A stretch of DNA of 64,000 nucleotides from Dittrichia graveolens (GCA_038502395.1 JARJIL010000004.1:86322147-86386146); one strand, 5' to 3'; numbered from the stretch's first letter, positions 35,559 through 47,505 are shown. Made by a program: numbers and translations. The notes: a model not told the origin generated them from the sequence alone.

Positions 35559-37382
35559 TGTAACATCCTGAGATTGGGCCTAGTAGAAACGTAGGCTTTG
35601 GGTATGTTACACGTGGATTACTATTGAATTAAGTTTACTTTAATTCTAAATTGATTATAATTGTTAATTAAGTATTGTATATATATGTGTTGATGTGTGT
35701 ATATATATATATATATATATGTTTGTATGATTTAGTATGTGTGTGCATGTGCTTAGTCGGTTTGGTCATGCCACCTCATGCTTATGTTGTTAAAATATGT
35801 TATACGTGGGTTTCACTGATGAGATTATCATTATCAATTCTGTGAAGTGTGTGTGTTAAATAAGTGTGAAAAACCGAGAGCAAAAGAAGCAAGAAGCAAT
35901 CGGATTTGTTGATTCTTGATTTGGTGTGATTCAAGCTAAAAGGTTGTTGATTATGCTATACTTGTTGAAACATGATTCTAGTTAACATACTATGGATTGT
36001 TATAAGCATGCTACGGTTTTGATATACCCAGTTAGGTTTTGATATGAACATACTATGAGTGTGGCGGATTTAGTGTTCTTGGTGTTTTAGTGGTTTAAAT
36101 GCGTTTATTATGCATGCTTGCATGTTTAAACATATTTATATGTGTTTCTATAAACTTGTATATGAAATGTATAATCTGGAAATGAGATGTATACAAGTTT
36201 GAAGTTGTCGGATTGATGAAACCTTGAAGATGGCGGATTTTGATGATGATGATGAAAACCGATACAATGAATCCGGTACTTTAGGAATCCGGAACTTAAG
36301 TTGAAATCCGACACTCTTCAATCTGGATGTTTGTAATCCGATTGTTTGAAATCCGATGGTTTGAATCCGAGGGTGGATTCTAATGATGAAATCCGATTGT
36401 GGGTGCCAAGTGAAAATACAAGTGTGGAAATCCAACAGGTGTATCGAATTTCTTGAAATCTGATGGTGGTTGCAGATTTAGTGTAAATCCGATGGTAGTA
36501 TCAGATTTCTTCTCAAATCCGATAGTTTGGCTGCTGTTTGCATTGTTTAATGCCATGTGTTATATGTGCATACATATGTGAATCTTACATGTTTATGTTT
36601 GATTAAATGGATATAAATATATATGTTTGATATATATTTATGAGTTGATTACTAATGGTTGGTTGTTGTGTTCTCAGGAACAGACAAGGCTTAGTAACAT
36701 TAGATCACTGAGTGGAATAGCTGAGAACCGGAGGTGAGTGGATGTTTGCTCACGGGTGATATTAGTTGTACTGGTTTGGTTGCAACTATTGTTGGATAGA
36801 TTGTATATCTGTTGGTTAATTAACTGTGAATGTTAATTGTTGTATTCTGTGATATGTATACATGTTGGAAAGGAAGTCAGTTTTCGACTGGGCTTATGGG
36901 CTGGGTTCATTTGCTATTGGCTAAGCAGTATTAGGACCTTGGGATGCATTTGTTGCTACTAGAGGATGATACTGTGTGAGAATAGCAAATGGACTATCGG
37001 TAAACCTTTGCTTTGGCCGTCATTGGTTGTAGGTTCCAGCAGAACCGCCGATCTTCCCAGGGTGCTTATTTGTGGTTGTTGATATCATGCGGTTCAGGCT
37101 GATATATCCGTTGTGTGTCACTCCATTCACTTAGCTTTGTGTTAATCCCCCACCTCTCACTCTTTTTATAGGTTTTGGTAAGTCAGCGGCTCGACTGAGA
37201 GTGGTTAGCTTGGGGAGTAATCACTTAGGACTCTGATAGATTATTTGTGACGAGCCGCGTTTTGTAATACTGATATTTTGTAAACAGTGGTTTGTAATTA
37301 GTTATAATTACTTTGGTGTTTATAAACGCTTCCGCAGTGTAATTAAAAGTGAAAATTTTTGGGTTAAAAATACGGTGTTACA
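35559..37382 (+). mobile_element. Solo LTR nested in the Athila-type element, ATTTT duplication
   Basis: Starts TGTAACATCCTG and ends CGGTGTTACA. ATTTT flanks both sides (35554-35558, 37383-37387). It has the same design as the LTRs at 8.0, 25.6 and 42.2 kb, with a TCGGAT/AATCCGA array (36200-36530). The conserved palindrome is here broken by one inserted base (GGTTCCAGCAGAACC at 37032-37046). Confidence 0.88.
36200..36530 (+). repeat. AATCCGA/TCGGAT motif array in the LTR
   Basis: About fifteen AATCCGA-type motifs with variable spacers (GAAATCCGATGG, GGAATCCGGAAC and similar). Confidence 0.7.
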
Positions 37383-38430
37383 ATTTTTGACTTTGTATTC
37401 ATTTGTTGTGAGTATGTCCGAATGCATACATTTTAAAACTTGTGTCTAGATGCTTGTCGAAACCACCATAATGAGTATAGTAGACTATTGCACTGAGAGA
37501 GACCATCATTGTCTTTAGCTTTTTGTTTTAGCCATTTTCTTTATTCGTTAGATAGTCTCACTTTAGGCTATCTAATTAGTCCTACCCTTAGTATGCGTAG
37601 TGCTCATTTTTAGCACTCGTTACCCTAGTAACCATGTCGAGCATAAGCCTTTTTCTTTGTTCAACCCAAATTTGTAACCATTTCCATTTATTTTAGCTTT
37701 TTTTTCTTAGCTTAAATTCAGTTTGGTTGGATACGTGCCGTCTTAGAGTTTCTTATATTCAGTGTTATTTCAGTTTGTGAATAAAAATAGATATGCCGAA
37801 TCTTGATAGTTAATACTTAAAAGTTAAAACGGGGGCATTATCTTTGGATCTTGCAAGTTAGTGCACGAAGAAAAAATAAAAAAAAAAGTGAAAAAAAAGA
37901 AAATATATATGCTAAAAAAAATAGTTCATGCAAGTATCCGTGTTTTGTTTGAATATTCCGTTTATCTATTAGTGTGTGTTCATTATTTGTTTGTGCTCAG
38001 TGTTTATGTTTTGTCATTCCAGTTTGAATGGTAGTGTGCGTGTGTTATCCAACCAGATTTGAGTTTTTGCTATATTTTAGTCACTTTAAATTTTCATATC
38101 CTACCCTGACCCTTAGCCTAAACATTACAACCTAAAAGTCCTCTCGAAAGTCTTAAGTCCTCTAGTGGTAGAGATTAGATGTAGATACAAGCTTATTATA
38201 ATGATGTATTTTATGACATTAGTGTGTTCACTAAAATATCTTTGCCTAAACACTCGTGTGAAGAGTGAATACCCGATGAAGATGCGAAGTCGTTCCTAGT
38301 TTTAGAGATGCTTAATTCTTTCTGATAAAGATATAGAGTTCATCTTATTCGTGTGGGTAGATAACTTGATTGTGTTTGGGTGAGGATGATAAATTTGATT
38401 GGTCTGGTTTGAATGTTTTTCATCATGGTT
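37383..38430 (+). other. 3' untranslated region of the Athila-type element
   Basis: Non-coding stretch between the solo LTR and the polypurine tract. No protein-coding remnant seen; a short A-rich run lies at 37868-37915. Confidence 0.6.
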
Positions 38431-38466
38431 TGCTTGGGGACAAGCAAAGTTTAAGTGTGGGGTGTT
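38431..38466 (+). promoter_or_regulatory. Polypurine tract before the 3' LTR
   Basis: GGGGACAAGCAAAGTTTAAG then TGTGGGGTGTT directly precedes the LTR start TGATATTG. This GTGTGGGG phrase is the usual plus-strand priming region of Athila/Tat elements. Confidence 0.75.
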
Positions 38467-38760
38467 TGATATTGTTGTATTACAACATATAATATATATT
38501 TATTTTACGACAATCTCTATGTTTTTCTGGTCAAATAATAACCTAAATTATGTTCAAATGTTTACTTAATCAAATATGTGGCTATTTCAGGTCAAGAGTG
38601 TTCAACAGTGAATAAACATACAAAAGTTATTGAATTTAGCACAAGACAGAAGATGAGAGCAGTTAAGATTCAAACTTGGCCAAGAAGCCATTCATATTTG
38701 GAGTGAATTATTGGGCAACACATATAAAGAAAATGGTTGTTGTATATATATATATATATA

Positions 38761-39358
38761 TCTATACTATATTATAAAGCATTTAAACATTTTGTTTAAT
38801 CTCTTAAATTTTAAGTCTTTTGAAATTACTAAATTACCCCTCATATAAACTAAATGGAAACTATTATATAAAGTAACTATTAAATAGAGTTAATAAAAAT
38901 CTTATATTCTATTTTAATAACTAAACCTTCCATATTTAAAAAATTCAAATAAATTAACTTAATTATTAAAAAAAATACTTTCATAATCAAACCTTTTATA
39001 TTAAATATTATATCATGTAATAAATATTTTAACATAATTATCAGAAAATATGTACAAGTAGAACTCATAAATCTGAATAATCTATAATAAGAATTTGTAA
39101 ACATATATTTAAAAATTTTTAAATAGCTCATATAATTAATAGTTTCAAATTAGTTTACTATTTTCTTAATCTCTTAATTTTAAATAGTTTCAAATTACTA
39201 ATTTACACTCAGTATTTTCATGCAAATAGTTTCAAATTATTTTACTATTTTCTTAATCTCTTAATTTTCGTTGTCACCGTATTACGTAAATTCCCAAAAC
39301 GAAAAAGTTATCGAGTAAAAACTATTTGATGTCGCCGCATTGCGCGGGTACCATGCTA

Positions 39359-39359
<1 letters not shown>
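38761..39359 (+). mobile_element. Helitron 1 in the 3' LTR
   Basis: Starts TCTATACTATATTATAAAG after a host A (38760). Ends with CCGCATTGCGCGGGTACCA and then TGCTAG before a host T (39360). The GC hairpin followed by CTAG is the standard Helitron 3' end. 599 bp, non-autonomous. Confidence 0.8.
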
Positions 39360-39389
<30 letters not shown>

Positions 39390-39394
<5 letters not shown>

Positions 39395-40529
39395 TAATAT
39401 ATAAAGCATTTAACATTCTCTCTCCTAAATGTCTTAATCTCTTAAATTTTAAATCATTTGATATTACTAACTTACCCCTTATTTAAATCTTAAAAGGAAA
39501 CCATTGAGTACCATTTTAATAACTAAACTTTATATAAAAATAATGTTTAAAAATGTCAACTCAATACAAATTAAATTTCAACCTATAAGATATTACACAA
39601 ATTAAAAATGAAATAAAAAAAACCTCCATAGAAATATTATTTTAAATATTATATCATATACCGAATAATTTAATTGAAGTATTAGAAAATTCGTATAACT
39701 ATCTATACTAATATATAAAGTATTTAACACTCTCTCTTCTAAATGTCTTAATCTCTTAAAATTTTTATTCATTTGATATTACTAATTTACCCTTTATATA
39801 AATCTTAAAAGGAAACCATTGAATACCATTTTAATAACTAAACTTTATATAAAAATAATGTTTAAAAATGTCAACTCAATACAAATTAAATTTCAACCTA
39901 TAAGATATTACACAAATTAAAAATTAAATAAAAAAACCTCCATAGAAATATTATTTTAAATATTATATCATATACCAAATAATTTAATTGAAGTATTAGA
40001 AAATTCGTATAACTAAAACTCATATATTGATAACATGTAACCGAATTTATAAACACTCGTATATGTAAAATAAAAAGTTTAATTTATAATATATTTAATA
40101 TTATTTTACTTGAACTCTTAAATTTTAAGTAATAGAAAATTACCAATATAGTCTTAAATATCTTTACCTTTTTTAAAATATACCAACCCAGCCACTAATA
40201 TATTATCTCATACCTACACAATTCCCATTCAAATCAACACAATTCACCAAGTCATTGATATGTTTTTATCATCTTATTTTGTAAGTAGAGATTGTTTTTT
40301 TTTCTTATTTTATTGTTTTTCAAAGGTTATTTTAAAAATTAACGAAAGAGTTGATATATAATAAAGAAATAAGTAAAATGGAAAAGAAGGAAACAAAATG
40401 GACATGCTGCAAATGAAAATTATTCGACGTCATCATAGTGTGTGTAGACCATACCCTACGTTACCGAAAACGGACATGTTATCGAGAATGAATTAGTTAT
40501 CATCACGCATTGCGCGGGTAACATGCTAG
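39390..40529 (+). mobile_element. Helitron 2 with duplicated 5' part
   Basis: The 3' end is CACGCATTGCGCGGGTAACA then TGCTAG (40529), followed by host T. The 5' end TCTATACTAATATATAAAG lies at 39702 after a host A. Upstream, 39390-39703 repeats the first 314 bp of this element almost exactly but lacks the leading TC. So it is either a partial tandem duplication or a second Helitron truncated at its 3' side. Confidence 0.7.
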
Positions 40530-41636
40530 TATATATAAACACACACTAGCAAATTAACAATCAACCAAAAATGGGCTAAAACAATTAATATTCATCAACA
40601 CGAACGGCCACATATATATCGAAATCAAAAATCAAAACGAACGGCGGCTGTAATTCATTCGAGCGGCATAAACAAAAAGAAAGGAACGATGAAGATTTGA
40701 AGAGATCAAGGGGAGCAGTCTATGAAGCAGTGTTTGAAGAGGGAGACCATGACTTTTACGGGATTAACTTGGTTTGTTTATCATCGGTCTATAATGATTT
40801 ATAAACTTGGTTTTTCTTTGTATTTGTTGTTTTCTGACTTGTCTATGAGTTAGGGCTCCTGTTTTACCTAGTTAGATGAAACTTATGGATTGATTTATTT
40901 TGATTCATGAGTTATGTGTTTGATTTTTGTAAGTTACATTCAATTAAAGAACCACTCGTTTAATGCTTTTACTTTTAGTTGATTATTCTATGGGTTGTTA
41001 TGTATTTTAATGGGAATTAATTATGCATGCTATCCATATTAGTGATTTACTCGTTGGATTACTAAATAGACATTAGGGATAATATTTAGGAGTAATTAAT
41101 TAATAACTTAGGTATTAAGTTAGTGTTAACCTATCAAACGGGAGTTAGTAGGTTAAAGGGCGATTCGGGAGATTAGCCTGCTATTGGATTGTAAATAGGG
41201 TGTAGTTAGTTAGACGGGTTTAGAATGGGATTTCTCTACCTTAGTTTAATTAATTATTTAATTTGACGATTCGGGATATTAGTTAGGTTACCTGTTAGAA
41301 TCATAACCTTCATAATTCATGTTTCATAATTAATCAAATCTTTGATATTGTTCATAGTCAGTTTCCTATGTGTTCCATCGTTCTTTTGCTCGTTAATTTA
41401 TTTAATTAATCGCCTTTTTATTTTATTAGTTTTTTTAAGCAAGTCTCATTTTAACTAATTAATTTACATTAATTAGTGAAATCTAGTATAATAATATATT
41501 CTTACTGTTTCCTGTAGAGATGATACCCTACTTACCTAAGCTATACTACTACCCGATCCAGTCATACTTGCTGGTAGTGTCTGATTAAACTTAGGTGATT
41601 TTGGACTTAAATTTAAAACCTGATTTTTACGCATCA

Positions 41637-42066
41637 GGTATCATGATACGAATTGACGAGATTGTATTTATTGTACAAGTCATCGATCATTATTGTTACA
41701 ATTTGGGGCAATAATGTTAAGCGTTGATTGGTTATAATTTAAAAAAATTAAAATGATTAAAAAATATTTTAGAATTTCAAAACTAAGAATTTGGTTAAAT
41801 GTGATATTTTAAAATATTATAAAGGGTAAATATGCTATTTGTAAATTAAGGTTGGTAAAATACGATATTTTGGGATTTAAGAGAGTATATACGAAATTAT
41901 ATTTAAGAACTTTGATTTAAATTAAAGTCAAAATATAATCCAATTTTAAACAAGAAAAATCAAAATTGGATTTTAATATTTATGAAAATGATTGGTTAAG
42001 ATTTGATAATTAAAACTTTTATCTAAATTTAATAGTTTTATTGAAATTAGTTTTTTATTTATATCA
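41637..42066 (-). mobile_element. Helitron-type AT-rich repeat interrupted by the Athila element
   Basis: Shares TATCATGATACGAA, TTATTGTACAAGTCATCGAT and AATATTATAAAGGGTAAATA in order with the copies at 3.7-5.0 kb. It begins abruptly at the LTR end, so its other half was lost or moved with the truncated 5' LTR. The end is TTTTTTATTTATATCAGA. Confidence 0.55.
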
Positions 42067-42121
42067 GAATATAATATGTGTTTTGGAGCATTAGTGCATG
42101 CGTCGTGTGTGGTGTGTGAGA

Positions 42122-42124
42122 TAG

Positions 42125-42169
<45 letters not shown>
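42122..42169. repeat. (CA)n(TA)n compound microsatellite
   Basis: A CA run followed by a TA run that abuts the next LTR; a TA tract is also found at its other end (44310-44332). Confidence 0.85.
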
Positions 42170-42170
<1 letters not shown>

Positions 42171-44309
42171 GTAACATCCTCAGCTTGGGCGTAGTTGTAA
42201 TTAGTACGTGATTATATGTAGTTGATGTAATAGGAATAATCTATTGTATGTACATGATTAATTTAAGTTAATAAATGCAAGTTATGTGTGTTTATGTGTT
42301 TATATGTATGTATGTACGTATGCATGCATGTTAAATATATATGTATGTTAAGTGTAGATAGTTGAGGAAACCCTCATGTGAGGTATGAGGCAACCGCCTC
42401 TGTTTTACATAAAAAATATATATGTATGTGTGCGTGGTTAGTTGACTAAAAGTCAAAGAAAAGAAAACACACAAAAAACCGCATACACCTTTCTCTCTCG
42501 TTGCTCTCATCGGAATTCCAGAAGAAGGAAAAGAAAGGAATCTGTTGTTAATCCATAAAAGGTTAGCAACAATAATTTAGCATGTTTAGAAGATTAGAAT
42601 CATGAATCCATGCATGAGCACCATGAAGAACATGCTAAAGCTTACTTTAAAGTGGGTTTTGGTATTTATGGTGTTCTTGTTGGGATTTCATGTGCTTATG
42701 ATGATTAGATGATGGTGATATGTTGTTCAAACATGATCTGGGTTTAAAACCCACGAATATAAAGTTGTTAAGATGACCCTTGAAGTTGTCGGGATTCAAA
42801 GTGATGAAGTTGTCGGATTTCATGATGAAGTTATCGGAATCCGAATGTATTGGAAACCGAAGGAATTGTCGGAATCCGATAGAAGTGTCGGATTCCGCAA
42901 CTCTGTCGGGTTTCATATTTTGTAGTCCTTTTAAGTATGGAATCCGCAAGTTGTCGATTTCCAAGGTTTCGGATTCTAAGTGTCGGAATCCGATAGTATC
43001 GGATTTCATTGAAAGCATCGGATTTCCATGTCTCGGATTTCCTTCTATGTATCGGAATCCGCAAGTGTCGGATTCTGTGTATATGGTGGGATTTCTAAGT
43101 GTTGGAATCCGATTGTTGAGTATCGGAATTTATAAAGTATAAGTGTCGGATTTTATGAATCCGACAGGACCATCGGATTTCCCCAAATCCGACAGTTCTG
43201 GCGGATTTGTGTTATGTCCAAAGTTAGATGGTTGTTTGGTAAGTTTTGTATGCACATGTGAATGACTAATGTAAGTGTGATATGCTAGGTGAACTTGTAT
43301 TGTTTAAGGAGTCGAAACTAAATACCTGTGCGTAGTAAACAACTTAGGTGAGTGCCTACGATCATGAGACTCGGTAGAGTAAGGCTTGCCTGCTAAATGA
43401 CTATGTGAATATGCTATGTATGACTAACTTGCTTTTGCAGGTACGCTCGAGGAGGTAAGTGTATGACTTGCATGATGTAGAATTTATGTCAGGTGCATGC
43501 TAGTGGGTCCAGTTTGGAACCACTTAGTTAATATATGATGCCATGCATGAGTAACTACCTGAAAGATGTTATGTGTAAGAATGATGGATCCCTGTGGGAT
43601 CAAATGTACGTATATGTGTATGTGAGTTGTCTGCAGACTATCTGACGCAGGGTTAAGGTCAGTCGGTTGTAACTGGATCTCTCGGGATTTCACGGTGATT
43701 CAGGAGGCATCCTGGATCATAGGTTCTGCAGAACCGTCGTGCCTTAACGTGAGTGGTGATCAGCCGGTTGTAGCTGAATTACCTGTGGAGCCTCTGGTTC
43801 TGTGAACGATGCTTGGTGGACTGCTTTATGCTTCCCCCACTAGCGGGGATTGGTCGTGTCTGATCCCCTGGTCTGAGTTGTTGAGCGGGATTGATTACCC
43901 TGCAAGACACGACTCTTACTGATCTTGTTAGCACACTGCTATGTGCTAAGCTAGCAATGACTGTTTATGATATGATGCATGACTTACTGTATTGATGCTT
44001 ATGATTGTATGTACTCATTAGCTAGTGTAGCTAATGATGCTATGTTTTCCCTTTTCAGGTAAAGATTAGATGTCCTGTGAGGCGGGAGACTTTTGTTGTA
44101 CATTGCCCCTTGTGGGTGGAACACTTGATGTTATTTTATTATGTTGTAATGTAAACAGATATTATGGTCGGTTCCTGAACTAGGTAACACTCGGATGTTT
44201 GAAAGAACGATATTGTAAATAACAGTTGTTATTATTGTTTAAAAAGAAAAATTCCTGCTGCTAAAACCTGACTTTGTCATTAAAGTATCTGAATTCAGAA
44301 GTGGTGTTG
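42170..44309 (+). mobile_element. Solo LTR in a TA tract
   Basis: Starts TGTAACATCCTCAGC. The expected GGTGTTACA end is seen as GGTGTTG (44309), a small terminal change. ATATA flanks both sides but the TA tract makes this weak proof. It shares with the LTR at 8025 the TCGGAT array (42785-43200), the palindrome GGTTCTGCAGAACC (43722-43735), and phrases such as CGATGCTTGGTGGACTGC. No internal region. Confidence 0.82.
42785..43200 (+). repeat. TCGGAT/ATCCGA motif array in the LTR
   Basis: More than twenty motifs of the GTGTCGGAATCCGA type with variable spacers. Open frames on both strands here arise from this repeated composition. Confidence 0.75.
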
Positions 44310-44641
44310 ATATATATATATATATATATATATAATCAATTTAAATAATAATAAACCATATTTACTTGGTAACCTGCAAAAAAAAGATATATTTTATAAG
44401 AATAAAAACACTTTTGAAACTTCTTTTCTGTTTTCAGGTGACTTGAGAATATGAGTAAGTTGTTGAAACAAAACTGAAATTTAGTTACTATTCTATGAAT
44501 AAACCCTTAATTATAAAGCAAATCTAACGGAAGAGGGAAAGTGGAGTTCTTGCATGCATGTGGGATAGCGGGAATCCATACATCTTATACTCTCTTTCCG
44601 TGTCGGTGTTGCGGACCTTTATGTCTATATGTTACAGATTA
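44310..44641. other. TA tract and unassigned sequence
   Basis: The TA tract (44310-44332) is followed by AT-rich sequence without a recognisable feature. Confidence 0.4.
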
Positions 44642-46304
44642 TGTAATACCCCATTTTCGTGTAATAAATAAATGAATGTTTTAATGGATAACGTCATCTT
44701 TATTATTATTTGAGTTACAATTTATTAATGGGATTAAAATTGATTGTTGGGATTTGGATAACTATGTAGCCTAGTAGATAAATAAGTATTGTGTTACCTT
44801 TCTTGACGGGCTTAATTGTTTGGAGAGGTAAAATAGGGGTATTAAAGAATAAGCCTTGTGGGCTTAGAATTGTTTAACTTGGGCTTAAAATCCTTGTTAG
44901 AGATATGTATATATATGAGATTAGGGTTCAGCCCCCAAGGAACCATTACACTGTTTCATTTCTAAGGAGAGAGAGAGTGTGTGTGCTGTGTGTTCTTGAG
45001 GGCGAGAAGGAAAAACAGATGAAGAGCTAGAACCTTAATCTTTCTTACAAATCTTCAAGGAATTGAAAGGAGAACTATCAGGTTATGTTTCTAAACCCTC
45101 TTTGATCATGTAAACACATTTATGTATGGATTTGGACTTGTTTTGAAGAGTTTTGTTGCCTGGGGTTTTTGTGTTCGAGAAGTGAGGGGAAATAGTGAGT
45201 TAAGAGGTTAAATCTTGTTTTTAACCAATGAATGTTTGTAGGGTTTGTTCTTATGGTAGGAGAAAGGCTTTGCAAATGATTTGAATCAAAATGACTAAGT
45301 TTTGAAAGGTTGGGATTTTGAAAATGGAGTTTTCAGGGTACTAGATTTTGGTCCGACCAAGATGGTGTTCATGTGGTTTAGTTAAGTCGGATGGGTGTTG
45401 ATCCAACTTTTGGAGTTTGTCAGACTTTGGAGTTGGTCCGACCTAGTGTGATCCGACTTTTGGGGTGGTCCGACCTTTGGTTGATCCGACTTTTGTGGTC
45501 TGATTTTCAGTGTTTGGTCCGACTTTTGCGATGGTCCGACCTAAATGTTTTGGTCCGACTTTCAGTGTTGGTCTGACTTATGGGTGTGGTCCGACCTAGG
45601 ATGGTCCAACTTAGTGATTGGTCCGACCTCAAAGTGTTGTGTTGGCCTCAGAAGTGGTACGACTTGTAGGCCCATTGAATATCCAAAGGTGAAATGTGAG
45701 ATATCTGTGTTGTAGGTCCTCGCGACTGGACTTGTTAACTTTCAGCTTGTGAAATCTGTTGCTTATATTTGTGCTGCGGATAAGGTGAGTTACACTAACT
45801 TATACACGATATTAGTGTGAAATGTGTATGTTATATTTTATGTGAAAGTGTAACTGTATGTTCATATGTGAAGTGAAGGGTTACATTATATTGTGGTGAA
45901 ACATAACTCAAGCACAACTAGACATAGTGTGAAATCCTTGGTACGGCTTGGATAGTCAACTGTGACCCAAAGTGTGAAATCATCGTCAGTGCACTGCGTC
46001 AGTAGTATGTGTAATGATATGTGATCATGGATTTGTTTTTGATGTGACATGTGCATACCTAGTGTGGTGTGTAAGTTAGAGTGTTCACTAAGCTTTATGC
46101 TTACCGTTGTTGAATTTATTCTTTTCAGGACCTGAGCGTGGGAAGGTTCCAGCAGTTTGAAGATGGCTCATCATCTATCAAACCGTTTCCGCTGTTTTAA
46201 TTATTCAAACATTTTGAACTATATTTGTAATTATTACTTGAATGTACTTGACGATGGGTAGTCCCAGGTGCGGGACCTCGTCGGGCTTTTGTTGAATTAT
46301 TACA
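44642..46304 (+). mobile_element. Probable solo LTR of a second family (TGTAATACCCC)
   Basis: Starts TGTAATACCCCATTTTCG and ends GAATTATTACA, giving inverted TGTAATA/TATTACA ends. The flanks GATTA and GTTAA match only in part, so the limits are less certain than for the other LTRs. It holds a GGTCCGACTT array (45345-45665) and GGGACCTCGTCGGGC near its end. No PBS or coding region follows. Confidence 0.6.
45345..45665 (+). repeat. GGTCCGACTT motif array in the second LTR family
   Basis: About sixteen copies of GGTCCGAC or GATCCGAC with 8-20 base spacers. Most contain the core CCGAC. The array is placed much like the TCGGAT arrays of the other LTR family. Confidence 0.75.
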
Positions 46305-47052
46305 GTTAAATGAATTTTCGTATTTTCTTATACTCTTTGTCAAAAAAATATTTTTTTTGTGACGTTAAAAAAATATTTTTTTTAGCGTGACTACAATCTG
46401 TGGTGGATTGCGGTGACAGGTAGTGGTTGGTGGTTGTGGCGGCGGCTCATAGTGGTATGATGGAGGACGGTGACCGATTGTGGTGGCAGGAGGCGATGGG
46501 TTGTGGCGGTGGCGGTCGATGGTGGGTGTTGGTGGTGGTCGAATAGGATGGTAGTGGTTAAAAAAATCATATTGGATTGACTCACATAGTGGTCCAACTA
46601 AATAGGTCTTAATCCTGGACTGCTTATTGGGTTATTGGATTTAGTTTTTTTTTACTAATTGGATAATGTTATTTGATCTGGATCAAGATCTGTCTTATTG
46701 TCACCCGTAGGTTGGAGCCCAGAAGGGGAGATTGTTACAGTTATTGGTTTTACCGGAAGCCTAATCGATAGGCTGTTGAAACTAATAGTTGAGGGGGATA
46801 TGGGGTTTACCAGAGAGTGATGTTCAATCATTGACTAGGGAGATGAATTGAGGGGAAAAGTTGAGCTTATATTGAATTTTTTTCAACACATAATAAATAA
46901 AAAAATCAAAATAAATTATGTTTTATGTATCGACATACGAACATTTGGGGTTAGTAATCTGAAACTACGGAATAAATTTTAAAATTTGGACTGGTTTGAT
47001 CATATCCTCAATTATTTGTATCCCTACAAAATTGTGGATAAATTTTGATGAT
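46305..47052. other. GGT-rich low complexity; no gene
   Basis: Two ATATTTTTTTT runs precede a GGTGGTGG-rich stretch (46395-46560). A minus-strand frame there is compositional. The remainder is unassigned. Confidence 0.45.
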
Positions 47053-47505
47053 AATAATTATTTTGGCACGCCTCTCTATAAACATTAAAAAAATTATAAA
47101 TATACTTGTAATATGAATTTTAGTAAATAGTATATGGCTATATGCTTTAAGAATAGAAGATTATATGGGTATACGTTTGGATAGATCGGTCTAATCCGAT
47201 TCAAATAATTATTTTGGCACGCCTCTCTATAAACATTAAAAAAATTATAAATATACTTGTAATATGAATTTTAGTAAATAGTATATGGCTATATGCTTTA
47301 AGAATAGAAGATTATATGGGTATACGTTTGGATAGATCGGTCTAATCCGATTCAAATAATTATTTTGGCACGCCTCTCTATAAACATTAAAAAAATTATA
47401 AATATACTTGTAATATGAATTTTAGTAAATAGTATATGGCTATATGCTTTAAGAATAGAAGGTTATAGGGGTATACGTTTGGATAGATCGGTCTAATCTG
47501 ATCCA
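47053..47505. repeat. 151-bp tandem repeat, 3 copies
   Basis: Unit starts at 47053, 47204 and 47355. Each begins AATAATTATTTTGGCACGCC and ends in ATCGGTCTAATCCGATT-like sequence. The first two copies look identical; the third has a few changes. The near-identity points to recent duplication. Confidence 0.92.

Larger units (their letters stand above)
32650..41636 (+). mobile_element. Athila/Tat-type LTR retrotransposon, non-autonomous, nested
   Basis: Order: truncated 5' LTR, tRNA-Asp primer-binding site, broken gag-like frame, conserved GGGAGGCAACCC motif, polypurine tract, 3' LTR. No protease, reverse transcriptase or integrase frame is present between 33803 and 38466. The internal region holds a solo LTR (35559-37382) and the 3' LTR holds Helitrons. 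By eye the two LTRs differ at about 18 of roughly 400 compared bases, so the insertion is moderately old. It appears to have landed in a Helitron-type repeat that resumes at 41637. Confidence 0.8.
38467..41636 (+). repeat. 3' LTR, interrupted by Helitrons
   Basis: Starts TGATATTGTT and ends TTTTTACGCATCA. Its sequence runs 38467-38760 and resumes at 40530. The Helitron sequences at 38761-40529 fill the gap, within a TA tract. Relative to the 5' LTR it has lost about 30 bp near 41336. Confidence 0.8.

Noticed and set aside
42647..43142. Frames of about 120 codons on both strands
   Set aside because: They arise from the TCGGAT/ATCCGA array of the solo LTR; the peptides repeat SDS/IGF/IRN motifs and are not protein-like.
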